Source of the DNA: Pseudonocardia thermophila
GTDB taxonomy: Bacteria; Actinomycetota; Actinomycetes; Mycobacteriales; Pseudonocardiaceae
Reading direction: 5' to 3'
Assembly (NCBI RefSeq): GCF_900142365.1
Contig: NZ_FRAP01000030.1
Location: forward strand, 1-57,748
DNA length: 57,748 nucleotides
The first letter of the stretch is position 1. Every line of letters begins with the position of its first letter. Shown here one piece after another: positions 16,324 to 24,205 of the stretch. A program made the position numbers and the translations under genes. The notes under the pieces were generated by a model. The model made no database searches, had not been told where the DNA came from, and saw only the letters and a program-made list of their open reading frames with translations.

Positions 16324-18477
16324 ATGGCGCAGCAGCGGGTCGAGCAGCGCCGCCGCGCCCTGTTCCGGCCCCGCTGGCTGCTGCTGACCGCGATCACCGC
16401 GATGTTCGTGGCGGCGCTGATCACCAACGGGCTGGCGACCTCCCAGGTCGGGATCGACGCCGCCGGCGCGGCGCCGGAGCGGGGGAGTACCGCCGTGCCG
16501 GACGAGATCCGCGACGGCGGCCCGGTCATCGACCTGACCGAGGGCCGGGTGTCGTCGCTCTCGCCCGCGCCGCGATCGGTGGCGCTGACCTTCGACGACG
16601 GGCCGGACCCGGAATGGACGCCTCAGGTGCTGGCGGTGCTGGCGAAGCACCGCGTGCCCGGCACGTTCTTCGTGCTCGGGTCGCGGGTGGCCCGGTACCC
16701 TGACCTGGCCCGCGCGATCGCCGCGTCCGGTTCGGAGATCGGGCTGCACACCTTCACCCACCCCGATCTGTCCCTGATCCGCCCGCGCCGGGTGGACCAG
16801 GAGATCGCCACCACGCAGCTCGCGGTCGCCGGGGCGACCGGGCGGATCAGCTACCTCGTCCGGCCCCCGTACTCCTCGACGGCGGACGCCGTCGACGACT
16901 CGAGTTTCGCCGTCCTGCGGCGGCTCGGCGCCGCCGGCTACGTCACGGCGCTGGTCGACAGCGACACCGAGGACTGGACCCGGCCCGGGGTCGACGCGAT
17001 CGCCGACGCCGTCCGGTCCGCCGCCGAGCGCGGCGGGATCGTCTTGCTGCACGACGCCGGTGGCGACCGATCGCAGACCGTCGCCGCGCTGGACCGCGTC
17101 ATCCCCGAGCTCCAGGCCGCCGGCGTCACCTTCACGACGGTGACCGGCGCGGTGGGCCTGCCGCCCGCCGACTCGGCCGCGGGCCCGGCCCCGCGCGCAG
17201 TGGGCACGGTGATGATGGGGGCGGTCGCCACCGCCCGCGCCGTGGCGGACGTGCTGGAGGTCTGCCTGCTCGTCACCGGCGTGCTCGTGCTCGCCCGGCT
17301 GCTCGTCATGAGCGGGGTCGCGATCGGCCACGCGCGGAGGCGGCGGCGCACCGGACCGCTGCCGCCGTGGCCCGATCCGGTGTCGGTCGTCGTCCCCGCT
17401 CACAACGAGAGCCGCACGATCGCGGCGACGGTGCGCTCGCTCGTCGCCGGAACGCATCCCGTGGAGGTGATCGTCGTGGACGACGGGTCCACCGACGGAA
17501 CGGCCGACGTCGTCCGCGCGCTCGGTCTGCCCGGCGTCCGCGTCGTGCGGCAGCCCAACGCCGGCAAGCCCGCTGCGCTCAACACCGGCATCGCTGCCGC
17601 GAGCCACGAGATCGTGATCATGGTGGATGGGGACACCGTCTTCGAGCGCACCTCGGTCGCCTGGCTGGCCGCGCGGTTCGCCGATCCCGAGGTGGGCGCG
17701 GTCGCGGGCAACGCCAGGGTCGCCGACCGGCGCAGCCTCATCGCACGCTGGCAGCACATCGAGTACGTCATCGGGTTCAACATCGACCGCCGGGTCCAGG
17801 ACCGCTGGCAGGCGATCACCACCGTCCCCGGGGCCATCGGGGCGTACCGGCGCAGCGTGCTCGGTCGGGTCGGCGGCGTCAGTGAGGACACGCTCGCCGA
17901 GGACACCGACCTGACGATCGCGATCGGCCGGGCCGGGTGGCGGATCGTGTACGAGCCGGACGCGCGGGCCTGGACCGACGCGCCGTCGCGGTTCCCGCAG
18001 CTGTGGCGGCAGCGCTACCGGTGGAGCTACGGGGTCATGCAGTCGCTGTGGAAGCACCGGCACGCGGTCGTGGAGCCGGGCCGGTCGGGGAGGATCGGCC
18101 GGCGCGGCCTCGTCGTCACCGGCCTGTTCCAGATCGTGCTGCCGCTGGCCGCCCCCATGATCGACGTCTACCTCGTCTACGGCCTGGTGTTCCTCGATCC
18201 GCTGCGCACGGCGGCGTGGTGGGGTGCAGCGCTGCTGGTGCAGTGGACGGCCGGGGTCATCGCGTTCCGCCTCGACCGGGAACCACTGCGCGACCTGTGG
18301 CTGCTGCCGCTGCAGCAGCTGGTCTACCGGCAGCTGATGTACGCGGTGCTGGTGCAGTCCGTCCTGACCGCGCTGGCCGGCACTCGGATGAGCTGGCAGA
18401 AGGTGCCCCGCGCGGGGCGGTTCAGCGCCGCACCGGACTCCACCGCCCTCACCGGCTCCCCGGGAGGGGGATCATGA
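16324..18477 (+). CDS. Bifunctional polysaccharide deacetylase / GT2 glycosyltransferase
   Basis: 717 aa membrane enzyme. An N-terminal anchor (about 16-40) is followed by a NodB deacetylase domain (about 80-280: TFDDGPDP, HTFTHPD, RPPYSS, LLHDAGG), a transmembrane link (about 298-330), a GT2 domain (about 350-580: VPAHNES, VDDGSTDGT, MVDGDT, EDTDL, QRYRW) and C-terminal helices. The QxxRW motif marks a processive beta-glycan synthase of the hyaluronan/poly-GlcNAc type, so the protein probably makes, exports and partly deacetylates a surface polymer. ATG 16324; the stop overlaps the next gene (ATGA). Confidence 0.9.
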   Translation: MAQQRVEQRRRALFRPRWLLLTAITAMFVAALITNGLATSQVGIDAAGAAPERGSTAVPDEIRDGGPVIDLTEGRVSSLSPAPRSVALTFDDGPDPEWTPQVLAVLAKHRVPGTFFVLGSRVARYPDLARAIAASGSEIGLHTFTHPDLSLIRPRRVDQEIATTQLAVAGATGRISYLVRPPYSSTADAVDDSSFAVLRRLGAAGYVTALVDSDTEDWTRPGVDAIADAVRSAAERGGIVLLHDAGGDRSQTVAALDRVIPELQAAGVTFTTVTGAVGLPPADSAAGPAPRAVGTVMMGAVATARAVADVLEVCLLVTGVLVLARLLVMSGVAIGHARRRRRTGPLPPWPDPVSVVVPAHNESRTIAATVRSLVAGTHPVEVIVVDDGSTDGTADVVRALGLPGVRVVRQPNAGKPAALNTGIAAASHEIVIMVDGDTVFERTSVAWLAARFADPEVGAVAGNARVADRRSLIARWQHIEYVIGFNIDRRVQDRWQAITTVPGAIGAYRRSVLGRVGGVSEDTLAEDTDLTIAIGRAGWRIVYEPDARAWTDAPSRFPQLWRQRYRWSYGVMQSLWKHRHAVVEPGRSGRIGRRGLVVTGLFQIVLPLAAPMIDVYLVYGLVFLDPLRTAAWWGAALLVQWTAGVIAFRLDREPLRDLWLLPLQQLVYRQLMYAVLVQSVLTALAGTRMSWQKVPRAGRFSAAPDSTALTGSPGGGS

Positions 18478-19046
18478 CCCGCAGATGGGCGCTCGCATCC
18501 GCGGTCGTCGTCGTGGCGTGCGCGGCCCCGCCCACCGACGCCCCCGGCTCCGCCGTCCCGCCGCCGGCCCCGTCCCAGATCACGACGCCCCAGATCGCGA
18601 CGCCCCAGATCACGACGCCGTCCCCGGCGTCGGGCACCGCGATGGTCGTCCTGACCTTCTACGGCGGCCCGGACAACGATCCACCCGGCCCGGCCATCGC
18701 GCACCCGAACGCCCGGCACGGGCAAGCAGGCGGCACCGGCACCTACGAGGACCCGATCACCACAGCGAGCGATCCCCGCGCCGTCCCGGTCGGCACCCTG
18801 CTGTACCTGCCATCGCTGCGGAAGTACCTCGTGATGGAGGACGACTGCGCCGCCTGCATCGAGGAGTGGACGGCCACCCGCACCGGGCACATCGACGTGT
18901 GGACCGGGCTGAGCGGGAGCGAGCTGCTCGCCTGCGAGGAAGCGCTCACCCCGCCCGGCCCGGTCCTCGTCGAAGTGGGCCCACCACCGGACAGACCGGT
19001 GGAGCCGCAGCCGCTGTACAGCGAGGAGACCGGCTGCCTGGCGTGA
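18474..19046 (+). CDS. Secreted lipoprotein with a 3D/double-psi-beta-barrel-like domain
   Basis: 190 aa. The lipobox VVVAC lies at residues about 12-17, followed by a Pro/Thr-rich linker with an ITTPQIATPQ repeat. The folded part has VPVGTLLYLPSLRKYLVMEDDC and HIDVWTG, resembling 3D (Asp-Asp-Asp) barrel proteins related to MltA/expansin domains, which act on or bind cell-wall glycans. Coupled to the glycosyltransferase (ATGA overlap, GGGAGGGGG site), so it probably works on the same polymer or the wall. Confidence 0.65.
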   Translation: MTRRWALASAVVVVACAAPPTDAPGSAVPPPAPSQITTPQIATPQITTPSPASGTAMVVLTFYGGPDNDPPGPAIAHPNARHGQAGGTGTYEDPITTASDPRAVPVGTLLYLPSLRKYLVMEDDCAACIEEWTATRTGHIDVWTGLSGSELLACEEALTPPGPVLVEVGPPPDRPVEPQPLYSEETGCLA

Positions 19047-19049
19047 GCG

Positions 19050-19550
19050 CTACCCGGCCGCGACCGGTTCGGGCTGCGCCGCGGTTGCGCCGGACGGGGC
19101 CGCAGCGCCGTCGACCGACTCCGGCGGCACGTCCTTGAACACCGCGAAGCTGGACGGCTGCTCGCCGAGCACCGGGAAGTGGAAGCCGCACTTCGGGCAC
19201 TGCTCGTGCAGGACGGCCTGCTCCTGGGTGAGCTCGTAGGGCTTGTCCTGCAGCTGGCCGCAGGTGGGGCAGATGCGCAGCAGGCGGGTCCCGACCAGCT
19301 CGAAGTTCGTGATGATGTCCTCCATGATCGCGCCGTTGGCCGCCCACGCCTTGGCGTGCTTGTGGTAGGTGTCCATGTGCCAGTCGTAGAGGGCCTGCTT
19401 GCTGGTCCAGAAGCTGCACTCGTTGAACCACGTGGGGTCGTCCGGGTGCTGCCACCACGTCAGGTGCAGGAAGCCGGGCAGCTTCATGAGGTGGTGGCGG
19501 GTGTCGGCGAAGACGACCTTGAACTTCTCGTACGCATCCGGGCTGCCGGA
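19050..19550 (-). pseudogene. Antibiotic-biosynthesis-monooxygenase-like protein, 5' end missing
   Basis: The reading frame begins without a start codon: SPDAYEKFKVVFADTRHHL precedes the first ATG (19487). It continues into LMKLPGFLHLTWWQ, a ferredoxin-like ABM fold missing its first beta strand, then a CPTCG / CPKCG zinc-ribbon tail (about residues 72-100 from the ATG). A TGA blocks the frame at 19569-19571, only 7 bases from the prophage integrase end. The simplest reading is that prophage insertion removed the 5' end. A shorter protein from ATG 19487 (145 aa) could still be made. Confidence 0.65.
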
Positions 19551-19577
19551 CCTACCGCATCGATGATCTCAGAACGC
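19540..19577. other. Candidate left attachment site (attL) of the prophage
   Basis: Host coding sequence of the broken monooxygenase-like gene stops making sense between about 19540 and 19571, and the integrase stop is at 19578. The crossover core should lie here. Its exact bounds need the other junction, which is not in the window. Confidence 0.38.
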
Positions 19578-20873
19578 CTATCCTGACCTGCGGAAATGCG
19601 CGACGTTGTGATCATTGCCCGAGTGGTTGTGATCGCTGTGGGGCAGATGTGGGGCAGACTGGTCCTCAAGCGCCGCTACAACACCGGCCCAATGCGTGTC
19701 TGCGAGATGCGCGTAACGGTGGGTAGTCGCAATCGACTTGTGCCCCAGCAGCTCCGACACCTGCTCGATAGACACCCGCCCGGACTGCAGCAGCCACGAC
19801 GCGTACGTGTGCCGCAGATCGTGGACCGTCACGTCTTCCACGCCGGAAAGGCCCGGCTGCCACCGCCTTTCGATCTTGGCGTCGGGGCCGAGGTACTGGC
19901 GGGCCAGACCTCTCGTGCGGAACACCGGGCCCTCTTCTTCGCCGGCTGCGCACCAGACCCAGCGCCCCACGCTGCGCCCCCAGATCTTCCAGCGGAAATG
20001 GTCATAATCGAGCACGCCACGGTTCCGCGCCGGGAACACCAACCCCGATCGGCACTGGTCGCGCTGGCGGTGCCGCTCGGTGCACGAAGTCGCCGGCGGC
20101 AGCGTGCGGATGTGGTCGTCCAGTCGGGCCACGAGCCAATCCGGCAGCGGGACTGACCGTTTCGTGCGGCCCTTCGGGTACGGCTTGACCTCCCTCGTCG
20201 TCTGGTCCCACACCTCGTGCACGTCGATCCGGCCGGCGTCGAGGTGCAGGCGGTGTCGGTGCAACCCGACAGCCTCGCCCCATCGCAGCCCGGTGCCGAC
20301 CATCGTCCAGACGAGCGTCGCGTAGTGCTCGGGCATGAAGTGCGTGATCGCCTTGACCTCGTCCCAGGTCAGGTACCGCTCGTCGGCCGGTGGTTGCCGG
20401 GGCAGGGTGATGTGTTGGCACGGGCTGACGGCGATGCGCTTCGCTCGTACCGCTGCGGTCATCGAGCTGGAGAAGACGGTGTAGATGCGTGCGACGGTGC
20501 TCGGCGAGAGCCCGGACGCGGCCAGCCCGTCGACCCAGTCCTGCACGTCCTCGGTGGTGATCGTGTCGATGCGGACATTCCCCCAGCGGGGTTCGATGTG
20601 GCATTCACGTCGAGACCTGTCCCGCAGTAGCGTGCTGGGCTCGACGGGGCGCTTGTCCCACCAGATGTCTGCCCACTGTCCCCACGTCAGCTTTCCGGTC
20701 CTGACCTGGTGGGCGGGGAGTCGTCGGGCGGTGTCCTCGGCCGCGGCTGCGGCGCGTAGCGCTTCGGATCGGCGCGTGAACGGGCCGTCTGGGGCGGTGC
20801 GTTTACGTCCGGCGGCGTCGCGGTACAGCCCGCGCCACCTGCCGCTGCTGGGGATCTTCTCGGCCCATGCCAT
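19578..20873 (-). CDS. int: Tyrosine recombinase / phage integrase
   Basis: 431 aa. An AP2-like arm-binding N-terminus (GRWRGLYRDAAGRKRTAPDG) is followed by a SAM-like core-binding domain (about 62-155) and the catalytic domain, with the first Arg in GTGLRWGEAVGL, HDLRHTYASWLL (HxxR) and LGHKSIATTHRYAH (nucleophile Tyr). It catalyses insertion and excision at att. Read leftward with its stop beside attL, the usual arrangement for this class. ATG 20873. Confidence 0.94.
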   Translation of the reverse strand: MAWAEKIPSSGRWRGLYRDAAGRKRTAPDGPFTRRSEALRAAAAAEDTARRLPAHQVRTGKLTWGQWADIWWDKRPVEPSTLLRDRSRRECHIEPRWGNVRIDTITTEDVQDWVDGLAASGLSPSTVARIYTVFSSSMTAAVRAKRIAVSPCQHITLPRQPPADERYLTWDEVKAITHFMPEHYATLVWTMVGTGLRWGEAVGLHRHRLHLDAGRIDVHEVWDQTTREVKPYPKGRTKRSVPLPDWLVARLDDHIRTLPPATSCTERHRQRDQCRSGLVFPARNRGVLDYDHFRWKIWGRSVGRWVWCAAGEEEGPVFRTRGLARQYLGPDAKIERRWQPGLSGVEDVTVHDLRHTYASWLLQSGRVSIEQVSELLGHKSIATTHRYAHLADTHWAGVVAALEDQSAPHLPHSDHNHSGNDHNVAHFRRSG

Positions 20874-20899
20874 GGCTCACCTCGCGGCCGTGACCTTAC

Positions 20900-20954
20900 T
20901 GTCGGGGCAGGGCGTCACCGCTGCCCGACAACTTCGGTCCGAAAATGTCGGCAG
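20900..20954. promoter_or_regulatory. Three TGTCGG(GG)CAG repeats between int and xis
   Basis: TGTCGGGGCAG (20900-20910), the inverted CTGCCCGACA (20921-20930) and TGTCGGCAG (20946-20954) cluster upstream of int. They could bind the excisionase or a repressor controlling int. They differ from the TGTCY operators. Confidence 0.38.
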
Positions 20955-20957
20955 TCA

Positions 20958-20987
20958 TAGACAGAAACGGACAACTCCGGGTAACTT
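20958..20987 (+). promoter_or_regulatory. Rightward promoter with 10-bp-phased operator (site 1)
   Basis: TAGACA (20958-20963), 18 bases, TAACTT (20982-20987). AGACA (20959) and GGACA (20969) lie exactly 10 bases apart inside it. The block AGACAGAAACGGACAACT is repeated identically at 31515-31532, which argues for a common binding protein. Drives the excisionase-like gene. Confidence 0.5.
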
Positions 20988-21025
20988 AGGGGTCCCACGC
21001 CACCTCAGCACGATGGAGGATCGCA

Positions 21026-21274
21026 GTGGCCAACTGGCTCACCACGGCGGACGTCGCAGCCCGCGCCCACCGCGACCCCTGCACCATCCGCCGAGCCGCC
21101 GTCGCCGGAGAGCTGCACGGCCACCAGCCGATGCGCAACGGCAAACCCCTCGCCGGCGGTCGCTGGACTTTCGCCGAGGCCGCCGTCGACGCCTGGATCC
21201 AGGGGCTCGACCTTGCCGTGCAGCGTGAGCGCTGCGGATGCGTACAGCTGCGGCTAGTCCGCCGGGCCAGCTGA
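21026..21274 (+). CDS. xis: Excisionase-like helix-turn-helix protein
   Basis: 82 aa. NWLTTADVAARAHRDPCTIRRAA is a MerR/excisionase-type winged helix, followed by GGRWTFAEAAVDAWIQG, the usual 'recognise and extend' segment of Xis/DNA-binding small proteins. GTG 21026 follows GGAGGA by 5 bases. Its place next to int and size support a directionality factor; a generic HTH regulator is the alternative. Confidence 0.68.
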   Translation: MANWLTTADVAARAHRDPCTIRRAAVAGELHGHQPMRNGKPLAGGRWTFAEAAVDAWIQGLDLAVQRERCGCVQLRLVRRAS

Positions 21275-21282
21275 CCGATGAG

Positions 21283-21678
21283 CTACCCGGCGGCCTCGCC
21301 GACCACGTTGACCGCTTCCCGCCCCGCGGCTCGCAGCCGAGCGCGCACCAGTTGTGCGTCGACACCGAGCCGCCGAGCAACCTCCTCGTAGGTGCCGTGC
21401 CGCTGCGCGGCCAGCGCCGCAGGCAGCGGCACCAGGATCTCCGAGACCGTGGCCTCGACCTTCTCCTCTGACCAGGACGGCTGTAGCAGGTGCATCAGCT
21501 CGTGCGCGAGCGTTGCCCGCATCTCGCCCAGCGTGTTGTGTCGGTCCAGGAAGACCACACCGTCTGTCTTGTTGGTCAGCCCGCACCGGCCGTCGAGATC
21601 ATCAGCGAGCACGAGCGTGACCATCGTGCGCCGTTCGAGCGCGCCGATCAGGATGGGGAGCAGAGGGTCGGAGGCCAC
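21283..21678 (-). CDS. ImmA/IrrE-type metallopeptidase
   Basis: 131 aa zinc peptidase with the HELMH motif (in RATLAHELMHLL, about residues 57-65). ImmA-type proteases cleave phage-type repressors to induce excision. Its place in the leftward repressor cluster supports this. A degenerate relative without the zinc motif lies at 48560-48970. ATG 21678; an internal ATG (MVTLVL) is possible. Confidence 0.75.
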   Translation of the reverse strand: MASDPLLPILIGALERRTMVTLVLADDLDGRCGLTNKTDGVVFLDRHNTLGEMRATLAHELMHLLQPSWSEEKVEATVSEILVPLPAALAAQRHGTYEEVARRLGVDAQLVRARLRAAGREAVNVVGEAAG

Positions 21679-21788
21679 CGACGGATCATGACCCGCGGCA
21701 GTAGTTGCTCGTCAAGGCACGAACGGTCAACGGCAGTCAGGTGCGGACAGGTGCACCCGTCGAGCCGATCGGCCGCTACGGCCCGTGC

Positions 21789-22211
21789 TCAGGTTGGGCC
21801 GTCCGTGTCCCGTCGTCGTCTGCCGACCAACTGCACCGGCTCCGGCGAACGCTCGTCCTCGCCCTCGCTCGGGTCGGGAGTGTTCAGCAGCGCGCTGATC
21901 ATCGACAGCACCACCTGCCGCTGCCGCAGGGTGAGTCTGTTCGCTTCCGGTGGCAGCACGAAAGGCTCCGGCTCGCCCGCTGGTTCCCCGGCCAGCAGCC
22001 GCATCTGCGGCAAGCTGCCTCCGATCGCCTTGGCGATCTTCTCCAATGTGCGCTCGCTGGGGGTGCGCTTGGACCCGATGAGGATCTGCCGCACCGTCTC
22101 AGGCGACACGCCGGCACGCTTGGCCAGCGCGTGGGCAGACGGGATGCCAGCGGCGATGCGACGTTCCTCGATGTACTCGGCGAGCGACGTGTACCGCTGT
22201 ACCGAGCTCAC
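21789..22211 (-). CDS. XRE-family repressor-like protein
   Basis: 140 aa. The N-terminal HTH is AHALAKRAGVSPETVRQILIG, then a linker and a C-terminal part (LTLRQRQVVLSMISALL) that may dimerise. GTG 22211 overlaps the stop of the upstream regulator (GTGA), so both are made from one leftward transcript. Probable partner in lysogeny control, upstream of the ImmA-like protease. Confidence 0.8.
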   Translation of the reverse strand: MSSVQRYTSLAEYIEERRIAAGIPSAHALAKRAGVSPETVRQILIGSKRTPSERTLEKIAKAIGGSLPQMRLLAGEPAGEPEPFVLPPEANRLTLRQRQVVLSMISALLNTPDPSEGEDERSPEPVQLVGRRRRDTDGPT

Positions 22212-22654
22212 TCCGTCGGACCTCCGTCGGCGCCTACTTCGTCTTTGTGTCGGTCGTCAGCGCCGTTGGTGGCGGGCTCTCGATCGCGGGCTGCCCACTG
22301 CTCGCCGAGGTCGACGGTCTGTAGGCCGTGCTTTCGCAGGCGCTCGTTCTCTTCGCGCAGCCTGCGCACCTCGGCCTCCAGCTGCGCGATGCGGGCGGCA
22401 CGCTCGGCGAGGCGGGTGGCGATCTCGCCCGTTAGGCGTGCGTCGAGGGATTCGGACACGGCGGGCTCCCGCGTGTCCTCTGTCAACTTCACGCCCAACT
22501 CGTCTTCGAGCCGGCCCAGCGCGGACTTCGGCTCGTGCTTGTCGGACTCCCAGTTCTTGATCGACGTGATGCCGACCCCTAGGCGAGCGGCTAGCTCTTC
22601 CTGAGTCCAGCCGCGCCGCTGGCGGGCGGCACGAATCTTCTTCCCGAGGCTCAC
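22208..22654 (-). CDS. XRE-family repressor with coiled-coil tail
   Basis: 148 aa from GTG 22654. The HTH is GWTQEELAARLGVGITSIKNWE (about residues 14-35). A long heptad-rich helix (AERAARIAQLEAEVRRLREE, about 85-115) suggests a coiled-coil dimer. I prefer GTG 22654 because the upstream -10-like CATGCT (22667-22662) stands seven bases away, the same spacing as at the leaderless 25539 start; starts at 22666 or 22708 are possible. Best candidate for the main lysogeny repressor. Confidence 0.78.
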   Translation of the reverse strand: MSLGKKIRAARQRRGWTQEELAARLGVGITSIKNWESDKHEPKSALGRLEDELGVKLTEDTREPAVSESLDARLTGEIATRLAERAARIAQLEAEVRRLREENERLRKHGLQTVDLGEQWAARDREPATNGADDRHKDEVGADGGPTE

Positions 22655-22661
22655 GCCCCAC

Positions 22662-22684
22662 AGCATGGCAGACAGACATGGACA
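22662..22684 (-). promoter_or_regulatory. Repressor promoter with phased operator (site 2)
   Basis: On the minus strand TGTCC and TGTCT are 10 bases apart (22684-22670), followed by a -10-like CATGCT (22667-22662). The layout matches site 4 (25504-25536), suggesting autoregulation. Confidence 0.45.
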
Positions 22685-22775
22685 AACGGCAGACGGAAGT
22701 GGACACATGTCGTTAGATCAACAGAGTTCGTTACGTCATGTGAGCCATCAAACATTTGAGTTGGCGAAAGCTGCC

Positions 22776-22805
22776 CTAGATACCTGTCCGAATCTGTCCT
22801 AACAT
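22776..22805 (+). promoter_or_regulatory. Early rightward promoter with phased operator (site 3)
   Basis: TAGATA (22776-22781), 18 bases, TAACAT (22800-22805). TGTCC at 22785 and 22795 are exactly 10 bases apart. The next gene's ATG is at 22812, seven bases after the -10, so the mRNA is probably leaderless. Confidence 0.52.
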
Positions 22806-22811
22806 GACGGC

Positions 22812-23234
22812 ATGCCGTCCCTGCCCCCACACGGGCGAGCCCGCGGCGACATCGTCCGCGCCGTCAGAGTCGTCAGGCGACGCGGACAGCGGGACCTCGC
22901 CACCGCATCACGCATCGACGCCTCCTACCTCAGCCGCGTCGAGGCGGGCTCTCGGCGACTCAGCCCCGCCTACACCGATCTGGTCGCTCGAGCGCTCGAC
23001 GTCGACCCCGCCGTGCTGTGCGGACAGGTGCCGGTCATCCGTACCCTCCGCACCGCGCTCAACCTCTCCGCTGACAAGCTGGCCCACGACATCGGCGTGT
23101 CGCGCGACCGGCTCGACCAGCTCGAACGTGGCCTTGCCGAACCCACCGCCCTGGAAACCCGGCGGCTTGCCCGCCGCCTCGGCGTCGAGGCCTCGGTGTT
23201 CCACATGACACAGCTCGCCGAGCAGGCGTCCTAA
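22812..23234 (+). CDS. Protein with two tandem XRE-like helix-turn-helix domains
   Basis: 140 aa. The first HTH is RDLATASRIDASYLSRVEAG (about 30-50); the second is LSADKLAHDIGVSRDRLDQL (about 79-98) with EPTALETRRLARRLGV after it. First gene of the early rightward transcript, divergent from the repressors, so a Cro-like or activator role is likely. Starts at ATG 22812 with no ribosome site, fitting leaderless expression. Confidence 0.75.
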   Translation: MPSLPPHGRARGDIVRAVRVVRRRGQRDLATASRIDASYLSRVEAGSRRLSPAYTDLVARALDVDPAVLCGQVPVIRTLRTALNLSADKLAHDIGVSRDRLDQLERGLAEPTALETRRLARRLGVEASVFHMTQLAEQAS

Positions 23235-23338
23235 TCCCACTCCGTCGCCAGGCGCTGCTCGGCACCTCTTCACATCCACCATTGCTCGTCACTCGCGAGC
23301 GACGAGCAGTCGTCACCGCAACCCCAGAGGGAACAGCC

Positions 23339-23506
23339 ATGTCCATCAACGCCACCGTCACTGCGCAGCTGCCCATCGTGCGCGCCCTCGTCACCACCGG
23401 ACGGCACCACCTCGACCGCCCCGGCGCCCGCCCGGTCACCCAGTACTGCTCGGTGCGCCGCACCAACGGCATCGGCGGCGCGCACGCGAAGGACGGCCGC
23501 CGGTGA
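23339..23506 (+). CDS. Hypothetical phage protein
   Basis: 55 aa from ATG 23339, preceded by AGAGGGAACAGCC. Contains TTGRHHLDRPGARPVTQYCS; no family recognised. Its stop overlaps the next GTG, consistent with the tightly packed early operon. Confidence 0.5.
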   Translation: MSINATVTAQLPIVRALVTTGRHHLDRPGARPVTQYCSVRRTNGIGGAHAKDGRR

Positions 23507-23742
23507 CCGCCGAGCAGCCAACTGTCGCCCCGGCCGAGCCACAGTCCAAGGCCGGGCAGCTCGGCCTCAACGCCGCTGGTGTGCCCGGCGGCATCTCCGC
23601 CGTGCCGGTCGGCACGATCGTCGCCGGCGGGCTGGTGTGGGACCCGTCCGACGCCGAGCCGCACTCGGCCAGCATCGGCTACGCCCTCGCCGCGGAAACC
23701 GCTGCTGCCGCGGCGGTCGAGGTCGAGGCGGGTGCGTCGTGA
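23503..23742 (+). CDS. Hypothetical phage protein
   Basis: 79 aa, Ala/Pro-rich, with a central VGTIVAGGLVWDPSDAEPHS. GTG start overlapping the previous stop (GTGA) and overlapping the following gene in the same way. No function can be assigned. Confidence 0.5.
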   Translation: MTAEQPTVAPAEPQSKAGQLGLNAAGVPGGISAVPVGTIVAGGLVWDPSDAEPHSASIGYALAAETAAAAAVEVEAGAS

Positions 23743-23996
23743 CCGTCCCACCTGAGCCCGCCGAGCAGCACTCGCTCGACTGCGCCATCTGGACCGCGCC
23801 GGACCCGCTGGGCGCCTGCACCTGCGGCGCCGACGTCGAGGAGCGCGACCGCGCGACCGCGCTCGCCGTCACCTGCCCCGCCTGCGGTGCCCGTACTGGG
23901 CAGCCGTGCCGCAGCGTGACCGGCGCCGCTGCGCAGCCTGCCCGCTCACCCGCGCCGCCTGCAGGCGGCCGGGGGTCCGCCCGTTCGATCGCCTGA
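23739..23996 (+). CDS. Small zinc-binding phage protein
   Basis: 85 aa. An N-terminal CAIW...CTCG pair and the knuckle TCPACGARTGQPCRS suggest one or two zinc sites. The CPxCGAxxGxPC pattern is common in small actinophage proteins of unknown role. GTG 23739 overlaps the upstream stop. Confidence 0.55.
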   Translation: MTVPPEPAEQHSLDCAIWTAPDPLGACTCGADVEERDRATALAVTCPACGARTGQPCRSVTGAAAQPARSPAPPAGGRGSARSIA

Positions 23997-24013
23997 CCTG
24001 AGGAGTCCTTGAG

Positions 24014-24205
24014 ATGTCCGATCTTGCGTTCACGTCCGCGGTTGCGGCCCTGTCCGGCGTGGTCGAGGTGCAGTTCCACCGCCGCGGCCCGGTGCTGGTG
24101 CTCGACGAGCACGGCCGCGTCACCGAGCGCGCCACCATGCCCCGCTCGGCGGCCGCCGCCGACCAGCTGGCGCTCGACCTCGACGGCACGCGGGAGGCGG
24201 CATGA
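24014..24205 (+). CDS. Hypothetical phage protein
   Basis: 63 aa. A beta-rich core (VVEVQFHRRGPVLVLDEHG) ends with DQLALDL, which resembles a clamp-binding QLxLF-type peptide. It lies directly upstream of, and overlaps (ATGA), the phage sliding-clamp gene, so interaction with the clamp is a reasonable guess. ATG 24014 follows GAGGAGTCC. Confidence 0.55.
   Translation: MSDLAFTSAVAALSGVVEVQFHRRGPVLVLDEHGRVTERATMPRSAAAADQLALDLDGTREAA

Noticed and set aside
15775..18063. 762-codon leftward open frame
   Set aside because: Antisense to the well-supported deacetylase/glycosyltransferase; no domain signature and Arg/Gly/His-biased.
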